Below, piece by piece: positions 27,441-38,758 of a stretch of DNA of 64,000 nucleotides. The stretch comes from Rhodococcus sp. 1163 (lineage in GTDB: Bacteria; Actinomycetota; Actinomycetes; Mycobacteriales; Mycobacteriaceae). Numbering within the stretch: position 1 is the first letter of the stretch; each line of letters opens with the position of its first letter. The position numbers and the translations under genes are program-made. Under the pieces are notes generated by a model, which worked only from the letters and a program-made list of their open reading frames with translations, searched no databases and was not told the origin of the DNA. The stretch is from the NCBI RefSeq assembly GCF_002091985.1, contig NZ_MKKX01000020.1, positions 186,001 through 250,000 of the forward strand, read 5' to 3'.

Positions 27441-27477
27441 CGAACCTATGACGCGGTTGCACTACGTCATAGGTTCG
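27441..27477. terminator. 13-bp perfect inverted repeat between the unknown gene and trpD
   Basis: CGAACCTATGACG and its exact complement flank an 11-base loop. It sits 16 bases after the stop of the gene at 27493-27978 and 58 bases before the trpD start, on the same strand. It may end the upstream transcript or serve as an operator or attenuator for trpD. No T-run is present, and a Trp-rich leader peptide was not seen. Confidence 0.55.
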
Positions 27478-27492
27478 CAATGTGGCGAAAGC

Positions 27493-27978
27493 TTAGTCAG
27501 CGACACGGCCTGCGTCGGAAGCAGGCTGTAAGGCGTCCCAGCCCAGCACGATTCCGCCGCGGCGTTGCGCAAGACCAGCCATCCGAGAACGCTCTTGTGA
27601 GCAGTGCAGCGCGTCCAGCACCTGTACCCGCTGCAGGACTATCGGCACGCCTCCATCGACGGCGGGCTGGTAGCCGTTGATCTCGGGTGACTCCATCGTC
27701 ATCGAACCGGGGGCCCGCTCGTAACCGTCTTGGGCAGCGATCGCCGCCGCGTCGTCGATCATGTCCGGCGGCAAGAACAGATGGTGCCGAAGGACGATCT
27801 CTTCGTCCTCGACCCATGCATTCTGTTGTCTACCGCGTTGCAACGCCGCAGAGCATGGCTCGGCGTCGTCGAAGGACGATGCCACGACGATCAAATCGGT
27901 TCTGGCGGGGTCGAGTGGGATCGACCGAGCGCGAGAAAACCACCGTCGGAACCAAGTCGTCTTACCGTTCGTTGACAT
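27493..27978 (-). CDS. Conserved hypothetical protein next to ctaE
   Basis: This 161-residue soluble protein has a basic Trp/Arg-rich start, TTWFRRWFSRARSIPLDP. A strand-helix unit DLIVVASSFDDAEPCSAALQ and a HHLFLPPDMIDDAAAIAAQDGY block follow, then PIVLQRVQVLDALHCSQERSRMAGLAQRRGG. The alternating strand-helix pattern with acidic FDDAE resembles small two-layer (ferredoxin-like) folds such as RNase-E-inhibitor RraB-type proteins, but this is weak. ATG 27978 is used, and the frame beyond it to 28119 overlaps the ctaE region. It is divergent from ctaE, with 151 bases between starts. Function unknown. Confidence 0.7.
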   Translation of the reverse strand: MSTNGKTTWFRRWFSRARSIPLDPARTDLIVVASSFDDAEPCSAALQRGRQQNAWVEDEEIVLRHHLFLPPDMIDDAAAIAAQDGYERAPGSMTMESPEINGYQPAVDGGVPIVLQRVQVLDALHCSQERSRMAGLAQRRGGIVLGWDALQPASDAGRVAD

Positions 27979-28129
27979 GAGGCAACCCTTCCACGACGCA
28001 CTCACCCGAGCGTGACTGGTGCCGCCGACCAGCGCCTCTACAGGGGAGAGAGCCGACGTCGATGGTCGCGACGCGCCAACACAGGACCCGGGTATGCAAT
28101 CGGTACTACGGCCAGTCATACTTCTCTTT

Positions 28130-28741
28130 GTGACGAGCGCTGTAGGGACTCAAGGATCGGCAATCACCCAACGCGTGCACTCGCTGAACCGTCCTAATAT
28201 GGTCAGCGTCGGCACCATAGTGTGGTTGTCGAGCGAACTAATGTTTTTCGCTGGACTTTTTGCGATGTACTTCGTCGCGAGGGCGCAGGCAAACGGCATC
28301 TGGCCACCGGAACCGACCGAGCTGAACCTCGGTCTCGCGGTACCGGTGACAACCGTTCTGATCGCGTCCTCCTTCACCTGCCAGCTAGGCGTATTCGCCG
28401 CTGAGCGCGGTGACGTCTTCGGACTGCGACGCTGGTACATCATCACATTGGTCATGGGGACGTTGTTCGTCCTCGGCCAGGGGTACGAGTACTACCACCT
28501 GGTAGAAGAGGGCACCACGATCTCCTCGAGCGTCTATGGCTCGGTCTTCTACATCACGACCGGATTCCACGGCCTCCATGTGATCGGTGGACTCATCGCC
28601 TTCGTCTTCCTGATCACGCGAACGCTGGTCAGTAAGTTCACGCCCGCTCAGGCAACAGCTGCGATCGTCGTGTCGTACTACTGGCACTTCGTCGACATCG
28701 TCTGGATTGCGTTGTTCGCCACCATCTACTTCATCCGCTGA
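28130..28741 (+). CDS. ctaE: Cytochrome c oxidase subunit III
   Basis: This 203-residue heme-copper oxidase subunit with five transmembrane helices starts [20 protein letters not shown], close to the mycobacterial protein. It contains [20 protein letters not shown] near residue 27, [48 protein letters not shown] (family GFHGLHV motif) and [17 protein letters not shown] at the end. It belongs to the bcc-aa3 supercomplex with the qcr genes downstream. GTG 28130 aligns with the family N-terminus. The frame is open to 28019 but codes unrelated residues there. It is the first gene of ctaE-qcrCAB. Confidence 0.95.
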   Translation: MTSAVGTQGSAITQRVHSLNRPNMVSVGTIVWLSSELMFFAGLFAMYFVARAQANGIWPPEPTELNLGLAVPVTTVLIASSFTCQLGVFAAERGDVFGLRRWYIITLVMGTLFVLGQGYEYYHLVEEGTTISSSVYGSVFYITTGFHGLHVIGGLIAFVFLITRTLVSKFTPAQATAAIVVSYYWHFVDIVWIALFATIYFIR

Positions 28742-28842
28742 TGAATATCGTTGAAGCAAGTGTTTCGACTTCGTCGACAACAATGAACGTCAGGAATCAG
28801 CCCCTGGCGTTCAGTCCGTCCCGACACGACAAGGGATAGAAG

Positions 28843-29718
28843 ATGAGCTCATCTCCCCCAGCATCACCCGGCGACAACACAGATATGACGTCAGCCGGTT
28901 CTCCTTCAGCAGTGAAGAGTCGTCGGCAGCGCAAGGTTCGCCGCCGTGTGACAGGCGCAGTAGTACTCATGATGGGTCTCATCAGCGCGGGATTTCTTGC
29001 GTCGGCTTTGACTCCCACCCCCCAGGTGGCGACAGCCGATCAGGATTCAGCCGCGTTGATCCGCGAGGGTAAGCAGTTGTACGACACGTCCTGTGTCACC
29101 TGCCACGGAGTGAACCTGCAGGGCGTGCAGGACCGTGGACCCAGCCTGATCGGTGTCGGCGAAGCCGCTGTCTACTTCCAGGTCTCAACAGGTCGTATGC
29201 CTGCGGTTCGCAACGAAGCGCAGGCTGAACGCAAGCCGGCGAAGTTCGACGACAAGCAGATCGACGCATTGGGTGCATATATCCAGGCCAATGGTGGCGG
29301 CCCCACCCTGCTTCTCGACAGCAACGGCGAAGTAGCGCAGTCTTCGCTTTCCGACGGTGATATTGCCCGCGGCAGCGAACTCTTCCGTCTCAACTGCGCC
29401 TCGTGCCATAACTTCACCGGCCAGGGCGGCGCTTTGTCCTCGGGCAAGTACGCACCCTCGCTCGGACCGGCTTCCGAGCAGGAGATCTACACGGCAATGG
29501 TCACGGGCCCGCAGAACATGCCTAAGTTCTCGGACCGTCAACTTACGCAAGAAGAAAAGATCGACATCATCTCTTACGTGAAGTCAGCGCAGGATACGAC
29601 TGCGCCAGGTGGCTGGGGACTTGGCGGCTTCGGCCCGGGTACCGAGGCACTGGCAATCTGGATCATCGGAATCGGTGCCGTCGTCGGCGCAACGTTGTGG
29701 ATCGGAGCGAGGTCATGA
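28843..29718 (+). CDS. qcrC: Menaquinol-cytochrome c reductase, diheme cytochrome c subunit
   Basis: This 291-residue membrane-anchored diheme cytochrome has a basic N-terminus. The signal/anchor helix is [21 protein letters not shown], and two heme sites, DTSCVTCHG (about residue 88) and [15 protein letters not shown] (about 188), are each a CxxCH. A C-terminal helix is [19 protein letters not shown]. The two-heme form replaces the soluble cytochrome c of other bacteria and hands electrons directly to oxidase subunit II. The stop overlaps the qcrA start (ATGA at 29715), so translation is coupled. Confidence 0.96.
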   Translation: MSSSPPASPGDNTDMTSAGSPSAVKSRRQRKVRRRVTGAVVLMMGLISAGFLASALTPTPQVATADQDSAALIREGKQLYDTSCVTCHGVNLQGVQDRGPSLIGVGEAAVYFQVSTGRMPAVRNEAQAERKPAKFDDKQIDALGAYIQANGGGPTLLLDSNGEVAQSSLSDGDIARGSELFRLNCASCHNFTGQGGALSSGKYAPSLGPASEQEIYTAMVTGPQNMPKFSDRQLTQEEKIDIISYVKSAQDTTAPGGWGLGGFGPGTEALAIWIIGIGAVVGATLWIGARS

Positions 29719-30899
29719 GTGACGGTGATTCCGGACGCGCGGACGCCGGGCAGACCGGCGGGAACAATGTGGACGTGAACAGGAAGTACACCGACGAAGA
29801 ACTCGCCGGAATGACGCGTGACCAGCTGGTGACGCTGGGCACCAATCTCGACCACGTCGATGTTGCATTCCGTAGAGATCGTTGGGCAGTACAGGGCACA
29901 CGCGCCGAGAAGCGCGCTGAACGCAATGTTGCGTTCTGGTTCGCGCTTTCGGGAGTTTCTGCTGTCGCTTTCATCGCGATCTATTTGTTCTGGCCTTGGG
30001 AATATGCCGGACTCGGTGAAGAGAGCTACTGGAAGTACACCCTTTACACTCCGCTGATCGGCCTGACCATGGGTCTCGCGATCCTCGGTGTAGGTGTCGG
30101 TGCAGTCCAGTTCACCAAGAAGTTCATTCCTGAAGAGGTTTCCATTCAGGACCGCCACGATGGATCTTCTTCCGAGGTGGACCGACAGACTGTCGTTGCC
30201 CAGCTGAGTGATTCGCTCGACACGTCGACCATCGGACGACGCAAGGTGATCAAGCGATCATTGTTCTTCGGCGGCGGCGCACTCGGAATCATGGCCATTC
30301 TGCCCCTGGGGGGCCTGGTCAAGAACCCGTGGGCCGAGGGTGACAAATCTCCTCTGTGGGTCTCCGGTTGGACTCCGCGCTACCCTGGAGAAACGATCTA
30401 CCTTCGGCGCGATACCGGTCGTCCCCATGACGTCGTTCTGGTCCGCCCAGAGGATATGGATGCCGGAGCCATGGAAACAGTATTTCCATTCCGCGAGGCC
30501 GACCGCGACGACGATCACGCCTTGCTCAAATCACTTCGTGGAATTCGCAACGCGACCATGCTTATCCGTCTCCGCTCTGAGGACACGGCCAAGGTCATCA
30601 AGCGCAAGAACCAGGAAAGCTTCAATTACGGCGACTACTTCGCCTACTCGAAGATCTGTACCCACCTGGGTTGCCCGACGTCGCTGTACGAGCAGCAGAC
30701 CAACCGGATTCTGTGCCCGTGCCACCAGTCGCAGTTCGACGCACTCGAGTATGCCAAGCCGATCTTCGGACCGGCTGCTCGCGCTCTGCCGCAGCTGCCT
30801 ATCACCGTTAACGAAGAAGGTTTCTTAGTAGCGGACGGGGATTACATCGAAGCCCTCGGACCCGCCTTCTGGGAGCGTAGACCGGAGACCGATTCATGA
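29715..30899 (+). CDS. qcrA: Menaquinol-cytochrome c reductase, Rieske iron-sulfur subunit
   Basis: This 394-residue actinobacterial Rieske protein has three N-terminal transmembrane helices: [40 protein letters not shown], and the segment after the twin-Arg-like [20 protein letters not shown]. The C-terminal [2Fe-2S] domain carries CTHLGCP (about residue 317) and CPCHQSQFD (about 336), each giving a Cys and a His ligand. ATG 29715 overlaps the qcrC stop. The frame continues a few codons upstream but that start lies within qcrC. The end overlaps qcrB by 4 bases. It accepts electrons from menaquinol and passes them to QcrC. Confidence 0.96.
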   Translation: MSDGDSGRADAGQTGGNNVDVNRKYTDEELAGMTRDQLVTLGTNLDHVDVAFRRDRWAVQGTRAEKRAERNVAFWFALSGVSAVAFIAIYLFWPWEYAGLGEESYWKYTLYTPLIGLTMGLAILGVGVGAVQFTKKFIPEEVSIQDRHDGSSSEVDRQTVVAQLSDSLDTSTIGRRKVIKRSLFFGGGALGIMAILPLGGLVKNPWAEGDKSPLWVSGWTPRYPGETIYLRRDTGRPHDVVLVRPEDMDAGAMETVFPFREADRDDDHALLKSLRGIRNATMLIRLRSEDTAKVIKRKNQESFNYGDYFAYSKICTHLGCPTSLYEQQTNRILCPCHQSQFDALEYAKPIFGPAARALPQLPITVNEEGFLVADGDYIEALGPAFWERRPETDS

Positions 30900-32632
30900 G
30901 TCCTTCACTGCAAGCCCTCGCTGCCAAGCAGGCCGACGACGTCGACAGTCGTTACCACCTGGCGCCTGGCATACGTCGACAGATCAACAAAGTCTTCCCG
31001 ACCCACTGGTCATTTCTTCTCGGCGAGATCGCGCTCTACAGCTTCGTAATCCTGTTGATCTCAGGCACGTTCTTGACGTTGTTCTTCGACCCGTCGATGA
31101 GCGAGGTCGAATACAACGGCATCTACGAGCCTCTTCGTGGCGTCACGATGTCTCGGGCATACGAAACAGCGTTGAACATCTCTTTCGAGGTGCGCGGCGG
31201 TTTGTTCATGCGACAGATCCACCACTGGGCAGCACTGATGTTCGCTGCTTCGATCATCGTTCACATGATGCGTATCTTCTTCACCGGTGCGTTCCGCAGA
31301 CCACGTGAAGCCAACTGGGTCATCGGCTGCTTGCTTCTCATCTTGGCGATGTTCGAGGGCTTCTTCGGCTACACGCTTCCCGACGACCTGCTGTCCGGCA
31401 CCGGCCTTCGTGCCGCGTTCTCCGGCATTTCGATGAGTGTTCCCGTCATCGGAACGTGGTTGCACTGGTTGGTGTTCGACGGCGACTTCCCGGGCACGAT
31501 CATCATTCCGCGCTTGTACGTTGCGCACGTGCTGTTGCTACCCGCCATCATCCTGGCGCTGATCGCAGCTCACCTCGCACTTGTTTGGTACCAGAAGCAC
31601 ACGCAGTTCCCCGGACCCGGCCGCACCGAGACCAACGTCGTCGGCGTCCGTATCTTGCCGGTCTTCGCCGTAAAGTCCGGTGCATTCTTCGCCGTCACGT
31701 TCGGTGTCCTTGCGCTCATGGGTGGCCTCGTCCAGGTGAACCCGGTCTGGAATATCGGACCGTACAACCCATCTCAGGTCTCGGCCGGGTCTCAGCCCGA
31801 CTTCTACATGATGTGGACGGACGGCTTGGCTCGACTGTGGCCCGCGTGGGACATCTACATCGCAGGTCGCTACACGATCCCCGCAGTCTTCGCTGTCGCA
31901 CTGATCATGGGTCTGGTCTTCACGGTGATGATCATGTATCCGTGGATCGAGAAGCGCCTCACGGGCGATCGGGCACACCACAACCTGCTTCAGCGCCCAC
32001 GCGACGTACCGGTCCGGACTGCGATCGGCGCGATGGTCCTGGCGTTCTACCTGGTTCTGACCATCTCGTGCGTCAACGACATCATCGCGTACAAATTCGA
32101 TATCTCACTCAACGCGATGACGTGGATCGGTCGAATCGGAATGCTGATTCTGCCTCCGATCGCGTACTTCGTTGCGTACCGGTTCTGCATCGGCCTGCAG
32201 CGCAGCGACCGCACTGTTCTCGATCACGGCATCGAGACCGGAATCATCAAGCGTCTGCCGCACGGCCAGTACGTCGAGGTCCACCAGCCACTCGGGCCGG
32301 TCGACAGCCACGGACACCCGATCCCACTCGAATATCAGGGTGCGGCGATTCCGAAGAAGATGAACAAGCTCGGATCTGCTGGAAAGCCAGGATCAGGTTC
32401 ACTGTTCCGACCAGATCCGGTTGCCGAGAGCAAGGCTCTGGAAGAAGCTCTGCACCACGGTGAGGTCGAGCAGTTGAACATGCTGAAGAACTATCAGCTA
32501 CAGCTCAACGGTCACTCGAACGGCAATGGAACCAACGGTCATGGAACCAACGGCCATTCGAACGGCAACGGCAACGGCAACGGTTCCGCGAAACATGCTG
32601 TAGACCGCGAAGACAGTGAGAGCGAGACCTAG
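30896..32632 (+). CDS. qcrB: Menaquinol-cytochrome c reductase, cytochrome b subunit
   Basis: This 578-residue multi-pass protein carries two b-type hemes. The first bundle includes [20 protein letters not shown] and [18 protein letters not shown], and the Qo-site region has a [12 protein letters not shown] segment. The second bundle has [20 protein letters not shown] and [20 protein letters not shown]. After about residue 430 the protein extends into a cytosolic tail absent from mitochondrial cytochrome b. It ends in a low-complexity Asn/Gly/His/Ser run (about residues 540-565) made of repeated NGHGTNGH-like units. QcrB is the target class of known bc1 inhibitors in mycobacteria. A strong terminator follows at 32651. 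Confidence 0.96.
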   Translation: MSPSLQALAAKQADDVDSRYHLAPGIRRQINKVFPTHWSFLLGEIALYSFVILLISGTFLTLFFDPSMSEVEYNGIYEPLRGVTMSRAYETALNISFEVRGGLFMRQIHHWAALMFAASIIVHMMRIFFTGAFRRPREANWVIGCLLLILAMFEGFFGYTLPDDLLSGTGLRAAFSGISMSVPVIGTWLHWLVFDGDFPGTIIIPRLYVAHVLLLPAIILALIAAHLALVWYQKHTQFPGPGRTETNVVGVRILPVFAVKSGAFFAVTFGVLALMGGLVQVNPVWNIGPYNPSQVSAGSQPDFYMMWTDGLARLWPAWDIYIAGRYTIPAVFAVALIMGLVFTVMIMYPWIEKRLTGDRAHHNLLQRPRDVPVRTAIGAMVLAFYLVLTISCVNDIIAYKFDISLNAMTWIGRIGMLILPPIAYFVAYRFCIGLQRSDRTVLDHGIETGIIKRLPHGQYVEVHQPLGPVDSHGHPIPLEYQGAAIPKKMNKLGSAGKPGSGSLFRPDPVAESKALEEALHHGEVEQLNMLKNYQLQLNGHSNGNGTNGHGTNGHSNGNGNGNGSAKHAVDREDSESET

Positions 32633-32650
32633 AGGTTCTCGACGAACATA

Positions 32651-32683
32651 AGAAGGGCGGCACCCATCGGGTGTCGCCCTTCT
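32651..32683 (+). terminator. Terminator after ctaE-qcrCAB
   Basis: AGAAGGGCGGCACCC pairs with GGGTGTCGCCCTTCT (15 bp, one G-U pair) around a 3-base loop, 18 bases past the qcrB stop, and is followed by TCG. It is typical of a factor-independent terminator. Confidence 0.88.
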
Positions 32684-33114
32684 TCGCGTTGAATGCCGGC
32701 CGTGTACGTAGTAGCCGGTCCCGAAATCCGCGCAGGCTCGCATCCATCAGACGCCCCCTCCCCTCCCCCGCCGGGCGCGCGTCCACCTGTGCGTCGTCCG
32801 GCAGAGGGTCGTTTCATCTGTCGAGGACGAAAGACAGCGGTTCCGCATCATGTTCTCGCAGAGTTGGGACGAGCGCAGATAGTGCACTATTCCAGTTCTT
32901 TCGACGCGACATGCGAAACGGGAAGACCTGAAACGGCGACCCGCTGGCGGTCAAACGCGGCGGCTCGCCTCGCGATGTTCCGAGGCGCGAGTACGACATC
33001 GTTGCTACCCGATTCTTGGAGGTCGACGACTATCCCCGACCACATCATCGACTCCACTACTGATGCCACAGCGGTGTCGGGTACCCTCGCTGCACGCCGT
33101 TCCGAAATCAACGG
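32684..33114. other. Gene-poor stretch after the qcr operon
   Basis: This stretch lacks a supported gene. Open frames exist on both strands (the longest is plus 32693-33277), but codon-position GC is flat and translations are low in complexity and Arg/Ser/Thr-rich, with no ribosome site. The stretch adjoins the decayed membrane-protein gene and probably belongs to the same eroding segment. Confidence 0.55.
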
Positions 33115-33592
33115 TCACCGTGTAGGTAGTTGGGCATCTCGTTCCAAGTGGTGTCTGCGCGAAAACACCACTCGCACGAACCTGTCGGCATCCGGGCTCT
33201 GGCCGCGACTACGAGAGAGTGCCCACTGGCTGCTCGAGCTCGTTCTCCGCAGATGGATGGGAGTCGTGCTGCGATAGTGACCGATCACCGAGAGTGCAAC
33301 ACCAGCGAGAATCCATGCCAGCAGCACGACCCATTCGTGCAACGAAGAGGCGTCCGGGAAATAGTTGACCTCGCGTACTAGGCTCGCCGCCGCCCCTGGT
33401 ACGAAGTACTGCCCGATCCCGCCCCACGGTCCCGCAATGAACTGGTACGGGAGTACCGCGCCGGAGATCGGATTGCCGATCAGCATGGTGATCACCGCAC
33501 CCACACCGATGCCCGGTGCCCGGTGCCCCCAGGAGTGCATTCAGACCGACGATTGTCGAGGCGGCCCGTGACACTGCCCGCGCTACGCTCAC
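33115..33592 (-). pseudogene. Remnant of a multi-pass membrane (ABC-permease-like) protein
   Basis: Two minus-strand frames together give a believable C-terminal fragment. ARAVSRAASTIVGLNALLGAPG (to about 33510) continues after a frameshift as IGVGAVITMLIGNPISGAVL, then PYQFIAGPWGGIGQYFVPGA, NYFPDASSLHEWVVLLAWIL and AGVALSVIGHYRS. The pattern LNALxGxPGIxxGAxxxxxxGNPxSG is, from memory, typical of actinobacterial integral membrane proteins with an extracytoplasmic domain (YhgE/ABC-2-like). The N-terminal portion is missing, a TAG stop precedes 33592, and the last 45 residues are unlike the family. This is a broken gene, not a functional one. The exact family name is uncertain. Confidence 0.7.
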
Positions 33593-33825
33593 CTTCTGCC
33601 AGGGCTACATCGTCCGAGCCGCCGTGCTGGGACAACAGGACCTGCAGTCGTCGATTTCTGCCGTGGAGCTACTCATGCCGTCTTCGGACCACCGACCATA
33701 GCGACGTTCGTCAGGAACGTGAGCAGCAACGATCCACCGAGAGGGGTCCATGTGGGTACCGGCGGACGGGATTCGCCGCTCCACGCTCGGTTCTAGGCAC
33801 AGATCATCTGCAGGCCGATACAAAG
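33593..33825. other. Non-coding or decayed stretch upstream of the pseudogene
   Basis: No intact gene is seen. One minus-strand frame near 33709-33760 gives a short hydrophobic segment, GSLLLTFLTNVAMVGGPKTA, then a stop. It could be another scrap of the same decayed membrane gene. Confidence 0.4.
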
Positions 33826-33865
33826 CAAGGCGCTGACCGCCCCGGTAGGGACGATCAGCGCCTTG
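33826..33865 (-). terminator. Terminator after ctaC-ctaF
   Basis: CAAGGCGCTGA and its exact complement form an 11-bp stem with an 18-base loop, 30 bases beyond the ctaF stop on the minus strand. Confidence 0.75.
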
Positions 33866-33895
33866 GCTGGAGTCTAGAGACCGACTACATGCAGG

Positions 33896-34312
33896 TCAGT
33901 GCTTTTCTGGTCCGATGTGGTACTCGAATACCAGTCCGGCCGCTGCGGCCAGAACCAGCACGATGCCCAACGCCATCAGCCACGGGATGAAGAACGCAAA
34001 GCCAACTGCCGTGACCGCTGCAGCTCCCGCAAGGCTGATCGGCCAGAAGCTACCGGGGCTGAAGAAGCCCAAGTCGCCGGCGCCGTCGCTGATCTCAGCG
34101 TCGTCGAAGTCCTCTGGACGTGTGTCCAAGCGTCGAGCGACGAATCGGAAGTACGTACCGATGATGAGGGTCAGGCCGAACGACAGAGCAATTGCGGTGA
34201 CGCCTGCCCACTCGACGCCGGTTCGGGAGAACCCGGTGAACACCGCGTACACAATCCCGACGAGAAGGAAGAAGACAGTCAGGATCTCAAAGATCTTGGC
34301 TTCGATTTTCAT
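33896..34312 (-). CDS. ctaF: Cytochrome c oxidase subunit IV (actinobacterial)
   Basis: This 138-residue membrane protein has four predicted helices: [60 protein letters not shown] and [19 protein letters not shown]. The central loop carries [20 protein letters not shown] and the end is HIGPEKH, both typical of the actinobacterial subunit IV. It stabilises the aa3 oxidase. It follows ctaC by 18 bases on the same strand, matching Rv2199c-Rv2200c. Confidence 0.94.
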   Translation of the reverse strand: MKIEAKIFEILTVFFLLVGIVYAVFTGFSRTGVEWAGVTAIALSFGLTLIIGTYFRFVARRLDTRPEDFDDAEISDGAGDLGFFSPGSFWPISLAGAAAVTAVGFAFFIPWLMALGIVLVLAAAAGLVFEYHIGPEKH

Positions 34313-34330
34313 ATCAGCATTCTTCCTTGG

Positions 34331-35404
34331 TCAGTTGCCGTCAGCAACGGATTCAGACTTCTGCGTACGGTCGGTCGTGAACGGGATGGTGCTGGTGGAG
34401 ACCGGCGACTGCCCGATTGCCTCCAGCGCCTGCGCGTTCGTCAAAGCCTTGCCGCCTTCGCTCTTCGGCTTACGCGACTCGATGTACTGCTGGAAGTCGT
34501 CCGGGGATACCGCACGAACTTCGAAGTTCATCATGGCGTGATAAGTGCCGCACATTTCGGTGCATCGACCGACAAAGGAGCCTTCTCGTTCGATCTCAGA
34601 GATCTGGAAGACGTTATCGGAGTGGTTTTCCTTCGGGTTCGGCATCACGTCGCGCTTGAACAGGAACTCGGGGACCCAGAAGCCGTGAATGACATCGGAC
34701 GAGGCCAGTACGAATTCGATACGCTTGCCGGTCGGAAGCACGAGAACAGGGATCTCGTCGCTGGTGCCGACTGTCTCGATCTTGTTGTAGTGCAGGTACG
34801 ACAGATCCTGTGGGCTCACACCGTGGATGGCTCCCGGAACGATCTCGCCGTCTTCACTGCCTTGAGCTTCGCCCTCGGGCGGGGAGGCTGCAGCTTCCGC
34901 GGCCGCCTGCGCCTCGAGGTCGGTGCCCTCGTACTTGACGACGCCGTCCTTGAGGTCGATGGTCTGGTATCCGAACTTCCAGTTCCACTGGAATGCGGTC
35001 ACGTCGACGGTGACGTCGGGATCGGACTGCTTGTCACCGACGTAGTTCTGCACGACCACGGTGAAGTAGAAGAGCACGGCGATGATGACGAACGGCACGG
35101 CTGTGTAGAACAGCTCCAATGGCACGTTGTACGCCGTCTGCCGAGGGAACTCCGGAGAGTCCTTCTTCTTACGGTGGAAGATGACCACCCAAAAGATCAA
35201 TGCCCAGACGATGATGCCCATGACAAGTGCCGCGACCACGGACCAAGTCCACAATTCACGAATACGTGTGCTCTGTGGAGTGATGCCCGACGGAAAACCG
35301 AAGCGCAAAACTTCACTGTCGATGGAACAACCCGACAACAGCACAGCGGCTAAGCCAAGAACTGTTGTCAGCCCGGCTCGCCGAAGGATCCGACTCTGCG
35401 CCAC
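34331..35404 (-). CDS. ctaC: Cytochrome c oxidase subunit II
   Basis: This 357-residue copper-A subunit has a lipoprotein-type signal, [15 protein letters not shown] (Cys near residue 25). Two transmembrane helices follow ([20 protein letters not shown] and [18 protein letters not shown]). The periplasmic cupredoxin domain has [20 protein letters not shown] (Cu ligand His) and [14 protein letters not shown] (Cys, Cys, His and Met CuA ligands). An Ala/Glu-rich insert near residue 195 ([20 protein letters not shown]) lies in the loop that actinobacterial forms extend for contact with the diheme QcrC. GTG 35404 has AGGAAGG about 8 bases upstream. A GTG at 35410 is the alternative. Confidence 0.95.
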   Translation of the reverse strand: MAQSRILRRAGLTTVLGLAAVLLSGCSIDSEVLRFGFPSGITPQSTRIRELWTWSVVAALVMGIIVWALIFWVVIFHRKKKDSPEFPRQTAYNVPLELFYTAVPFVIIAVLFYFTVVVQNYVGDKQSDPDVTVDVTAFQWNWKFGYQTIDLKDGVVKYEGTDLEAQAAAEAAASPPEGEAQGSEDGEIVPGAIHGVSPQDLSYLHYNKIETVGTSDEIPVLVLPTGKRIEFVLASSDVIHGFWVPEFLFKRDVMPNPKENHSDNVFQISEIEREGSFVGRCTEMCGTYHAMMNFEVRAVSPDDFQQYIESRKPKSEGGKALTNAQALEAIGQSPVSTSTIPFTTDRTQKSESVADGN

Positions 35405-35636
35405 GTTCACGCCTTCCTGATCGCCCACCACTGAAGAATAAGGGCCTCCACATGGAGTTGCCCTAGTACTACGCAGCGTAGACCAAAGCTGCCGCAAGAC
35501 CACTGTTGGGTCGCTACCTTCGAGCGCGTCGCGTCTGCGGCATACTCGGACCCGGGCGCTCGCCTTACGACTACCGACCCCGTCGGGCGAGTGTCGGTTG
35601 AACCGATCCCTAATTGGAAAAGAGGTAGTGGACTCT

Positions 35637-37562
35637 GTGTGTGGACTACTAGGCCTGCTCACGTCGGCCGGCACGGACGACGCAGGAGTCGACCTCGTCG
35701 GTTCCGCCATGCATTGCATGCGTCACCGCGGGCCTGACGAACCTGGCACTTGGCACGACGAAGACGTAGTTTTCGGATTCAACCGACTGTCGATCATCGA
35801 TATCGAGCATTCGCATCAGCCACTTCGCTGGGGACCCGCCGACAATCCGACGCGCTATGCGATGACGTTCAACGGGGAGATCTACAACTACCTGGAACTA
35901 CGTGAGGAGTTGACGCGCGAGCACGACGCTGTCTTCTTCACCGAGGGCGACGGCGAGTCGATCGTCGCAGCATTCCACTACTGGGGTCACGATGCGCTGC
36001 GCCGATTGCGAGGAATGTTCGCCTTCGCAATCTGGGACACCGAGACTCGCGAGATGTTCCTGGCCAGAGATCCGTTCGGCATCAAGCCACTGTTCATCGC
36101 AACCGGGCCAGGCGGTACTGCGTTCGGGAGCGAGAAGAAGAGCCTTCTCGAACTGACCGATCTGATCGGTATCGGTACCGAACTCGACCCGCGAGCGATC
36201 CAGCACTACACCGTTCTTCAATACGTTCCGGAGCCCGAGACGTTGCATCGAGAGATCCGGCGACTCGAATCGGGTTGCTCGGCTACCTTCTCCCCCGGCA
36301 CACAGCCGAAGATCACTCGTTACTTCACTCCGAAGTTCCCGGTGAAGCCGTTCGTAGCCGGTTCGGAGACGGCGAGGTATCAGGAGATCACCGACGCACT
36401 CGAGGACTCCGTTGCCAAGCACATGCGCGCGGATGTCACGGTCGGCGCGTTCCTGTCCGGCGGGATCGACTCGACAGCGATCGCAGCACTGGCGATACGC
36501 CACAATCCGAATCTGATCACCTTCACCACCGGATTCGAGCGCGACGGCTATTCCGAGGTAGACGTCGCCGCCGAGTCTGCTGCGGCGATCGGTGCCAAAC
36601 ACGTCGTGAAGGTCGTCGGGCCAGAAGAGTTTGCATCGTCGATTCCCGAGATCGTCTGGTACCTCGACGATCCGGTGGCCGATCCCGCACTGGTGCCGCT
36701 CTACTTCGTGGCCAAGGAAGCCCGCAAGCATGTGAAGGTCGTACTCTCCGGTGAGGGCGCGGACGAATTGTTCGGTGGCTACACCATCTATCGAGAGCCA
36801 CTGTCCCTCAAGCCTTTCGAGTATCTTCCACGCGGATTGCGTCGCGCCGCAGGAGCCCTCAGCGACAAGATCCCCGACGGTACGCGCGGCAAGAGTTTGC
36901 TTCATCGCGGATCCATGACGCTCGAGGATCGTTATTACGGGAATGCCCGAAGCTTCGGCGACGCTCAGCTCCGCGCAGTTCTGCGGGATTTCCGTCCGGA
37001 GTGGACCCACACCGATGTGACGGCACCGATCTACGCGCAGACTCGAGGCTGGGATCCGGTTGCGCGTATGCAGCATCTGGATCTGTTCACTTGGCTACGT
37101 GGCGACATCCTGGTAAAGGCCGACAAGATCACGATGGCCAACTCGCTGGAGTTGCGCGTCCCATTCCTGGACTCCGAGGTTTTTGCCGTCGCCGAGAGGT
37201 TGCCTCTCGACCAGAAGATCACCAAGGACACGACGAAGTACGCACTGCGCAAGTCGTTGGAGGGCATCGTCCCGGGGCATGTCCTCAACCGCGCGAAGCT
37301 GGGATTCCCTGTTCCGCTTCGCCATTGGCTTCGGGGTCCCGAATTGTTCGACTGGGCGCACCAACAGATCGCCGAGTCCGAAACGGATCACATCCTGAAC
37401 AAGGCTGCGATCACCGCAATGCTGAACGAGCATCGCGACGGCAAGTCCGATCACAGTCGTCGTCTGTGGACCGTTCTCATCTTCATGATCTGGCATGGGA
37501 TTTTCGTGGAAAAGCGCATCGTTCCGAAGATCAGCGAGCCGACCTACCCGGTCGAAATCTGA
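35637..37562 (+). CDS. asnB: Asparagine synthase (glutamine-hydrolysing)
   Basis: This 641-residue enzyme makes Asn from Asp using glutamine nitrogen and ATP. Translation from GTG 35637 gives (M)[11 protein letters not shown], which places the N-terminal nucleophile Cys at position 2 as the class II amidotransferase requires. An earlier ATG at 35598 would bury it. [12 protein letters not shown] and [15 protein letters not shown] are glutaminase-site motifs. The synthetase domain has the PPi loop [13 protein letters not shown] near residue 274 and [13 protein letters not shown] near 372. AGAGG lies 11 bases upstream. In mycolic-acid bacteria the ortholog also supports amidation of the cell wall in some species, which cannot be judged here. 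It is divergent from ctaC. Confidence 0.94.
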   Translation: MCGLLGLLTSAGTDDAGVDLVGSAMHCMRHRGPDEPGTWHDEDVVFGFNRLSIIDIEHSHQPLRWGPADNPTRYAMTFNGEIYNYLELREELTREHDAVFFTEGDGESIVAAFHYWGHDALRRLRGMFAFAIWDTETREMFLARDPFGIKPLFIATGPGGTAFGSEKKSLLELTDLIGIGTELDPRAIQHYTVLQYVPEPETLHREIRRLESGCSATFSPGTQPKITRYFTPKFPVKPFVAGSETARYQEITDALEDSVAKHMRADVTVGAFLSGGIDSTAIAALAIRHNPNLITFTTGFERDGYSEVDVAAESAAAIGAKHVVKVVGPEEFASSIPEIVWYLDDPVADPALVPLYFVAKEARKHVKVVLSGEGADELFGGYTIYREPLSLKPFEYLPRGLRRAAGALSDKIPDGTRGKSLLHRGSMTLEDRYYGNARSFGDAQLRAVLRDFRPEWTHTDVTAPIYAQTRGWDPVARMQHLDLFTWLRGDILVKADKITMANSLELRVPFLDSEVFAVAERLPLDQKITKDTTKYALRKSLEGIVPGHVLNRAKLGFPVPLRHWLRGPELFDWAHQQIAESETDHILNKAAITAMLNEHRDGKSDHSRRLWTVLIFMIWHGIFVEKRIVPKISEPTYPVEI

Positions 37563-37592
37563 TCTTTCCGGACACAGGTTCCGCTGGATGAC

Positions 37593-37640
37593 AGAAAGGG
37601 ACCGTCACAACCGTGTAGACGGTTGTGACGGTCCCTTTCT
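37593..37640. terminator. Bidirectional terminator between asnB and adoK
   Basis: A perfect 21-bp stem (AGAAAGGGACCGTCACAACCG and complement) has a 6-base loop and lies between two convergent genes. It starts 31 bases after asnB. The AGAAAGGG arm gives CCCTTTCTTT on the plus strand, so a U-run is present for asnB. Confidence 0.92.
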
Positions 37641-37657
37641 TTGCGATGAACGCCAGG

Positions 37658-38758
<1,101 letters not shown>

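Noticed and set aside
32693-33277. A 194-codon plus-strand frame in the gap after qcrB
   Set aside because: No ribosome site, flat codon-position GC and no domain. It overlaps the membrane-protein remnant on the other strand.
33899-35353. A 484-codon plus-strand frame over ctaF and ctaC
   Set aside because: A shadow of two certain oxidase genes. The acidic/His-rich translation has no motif.
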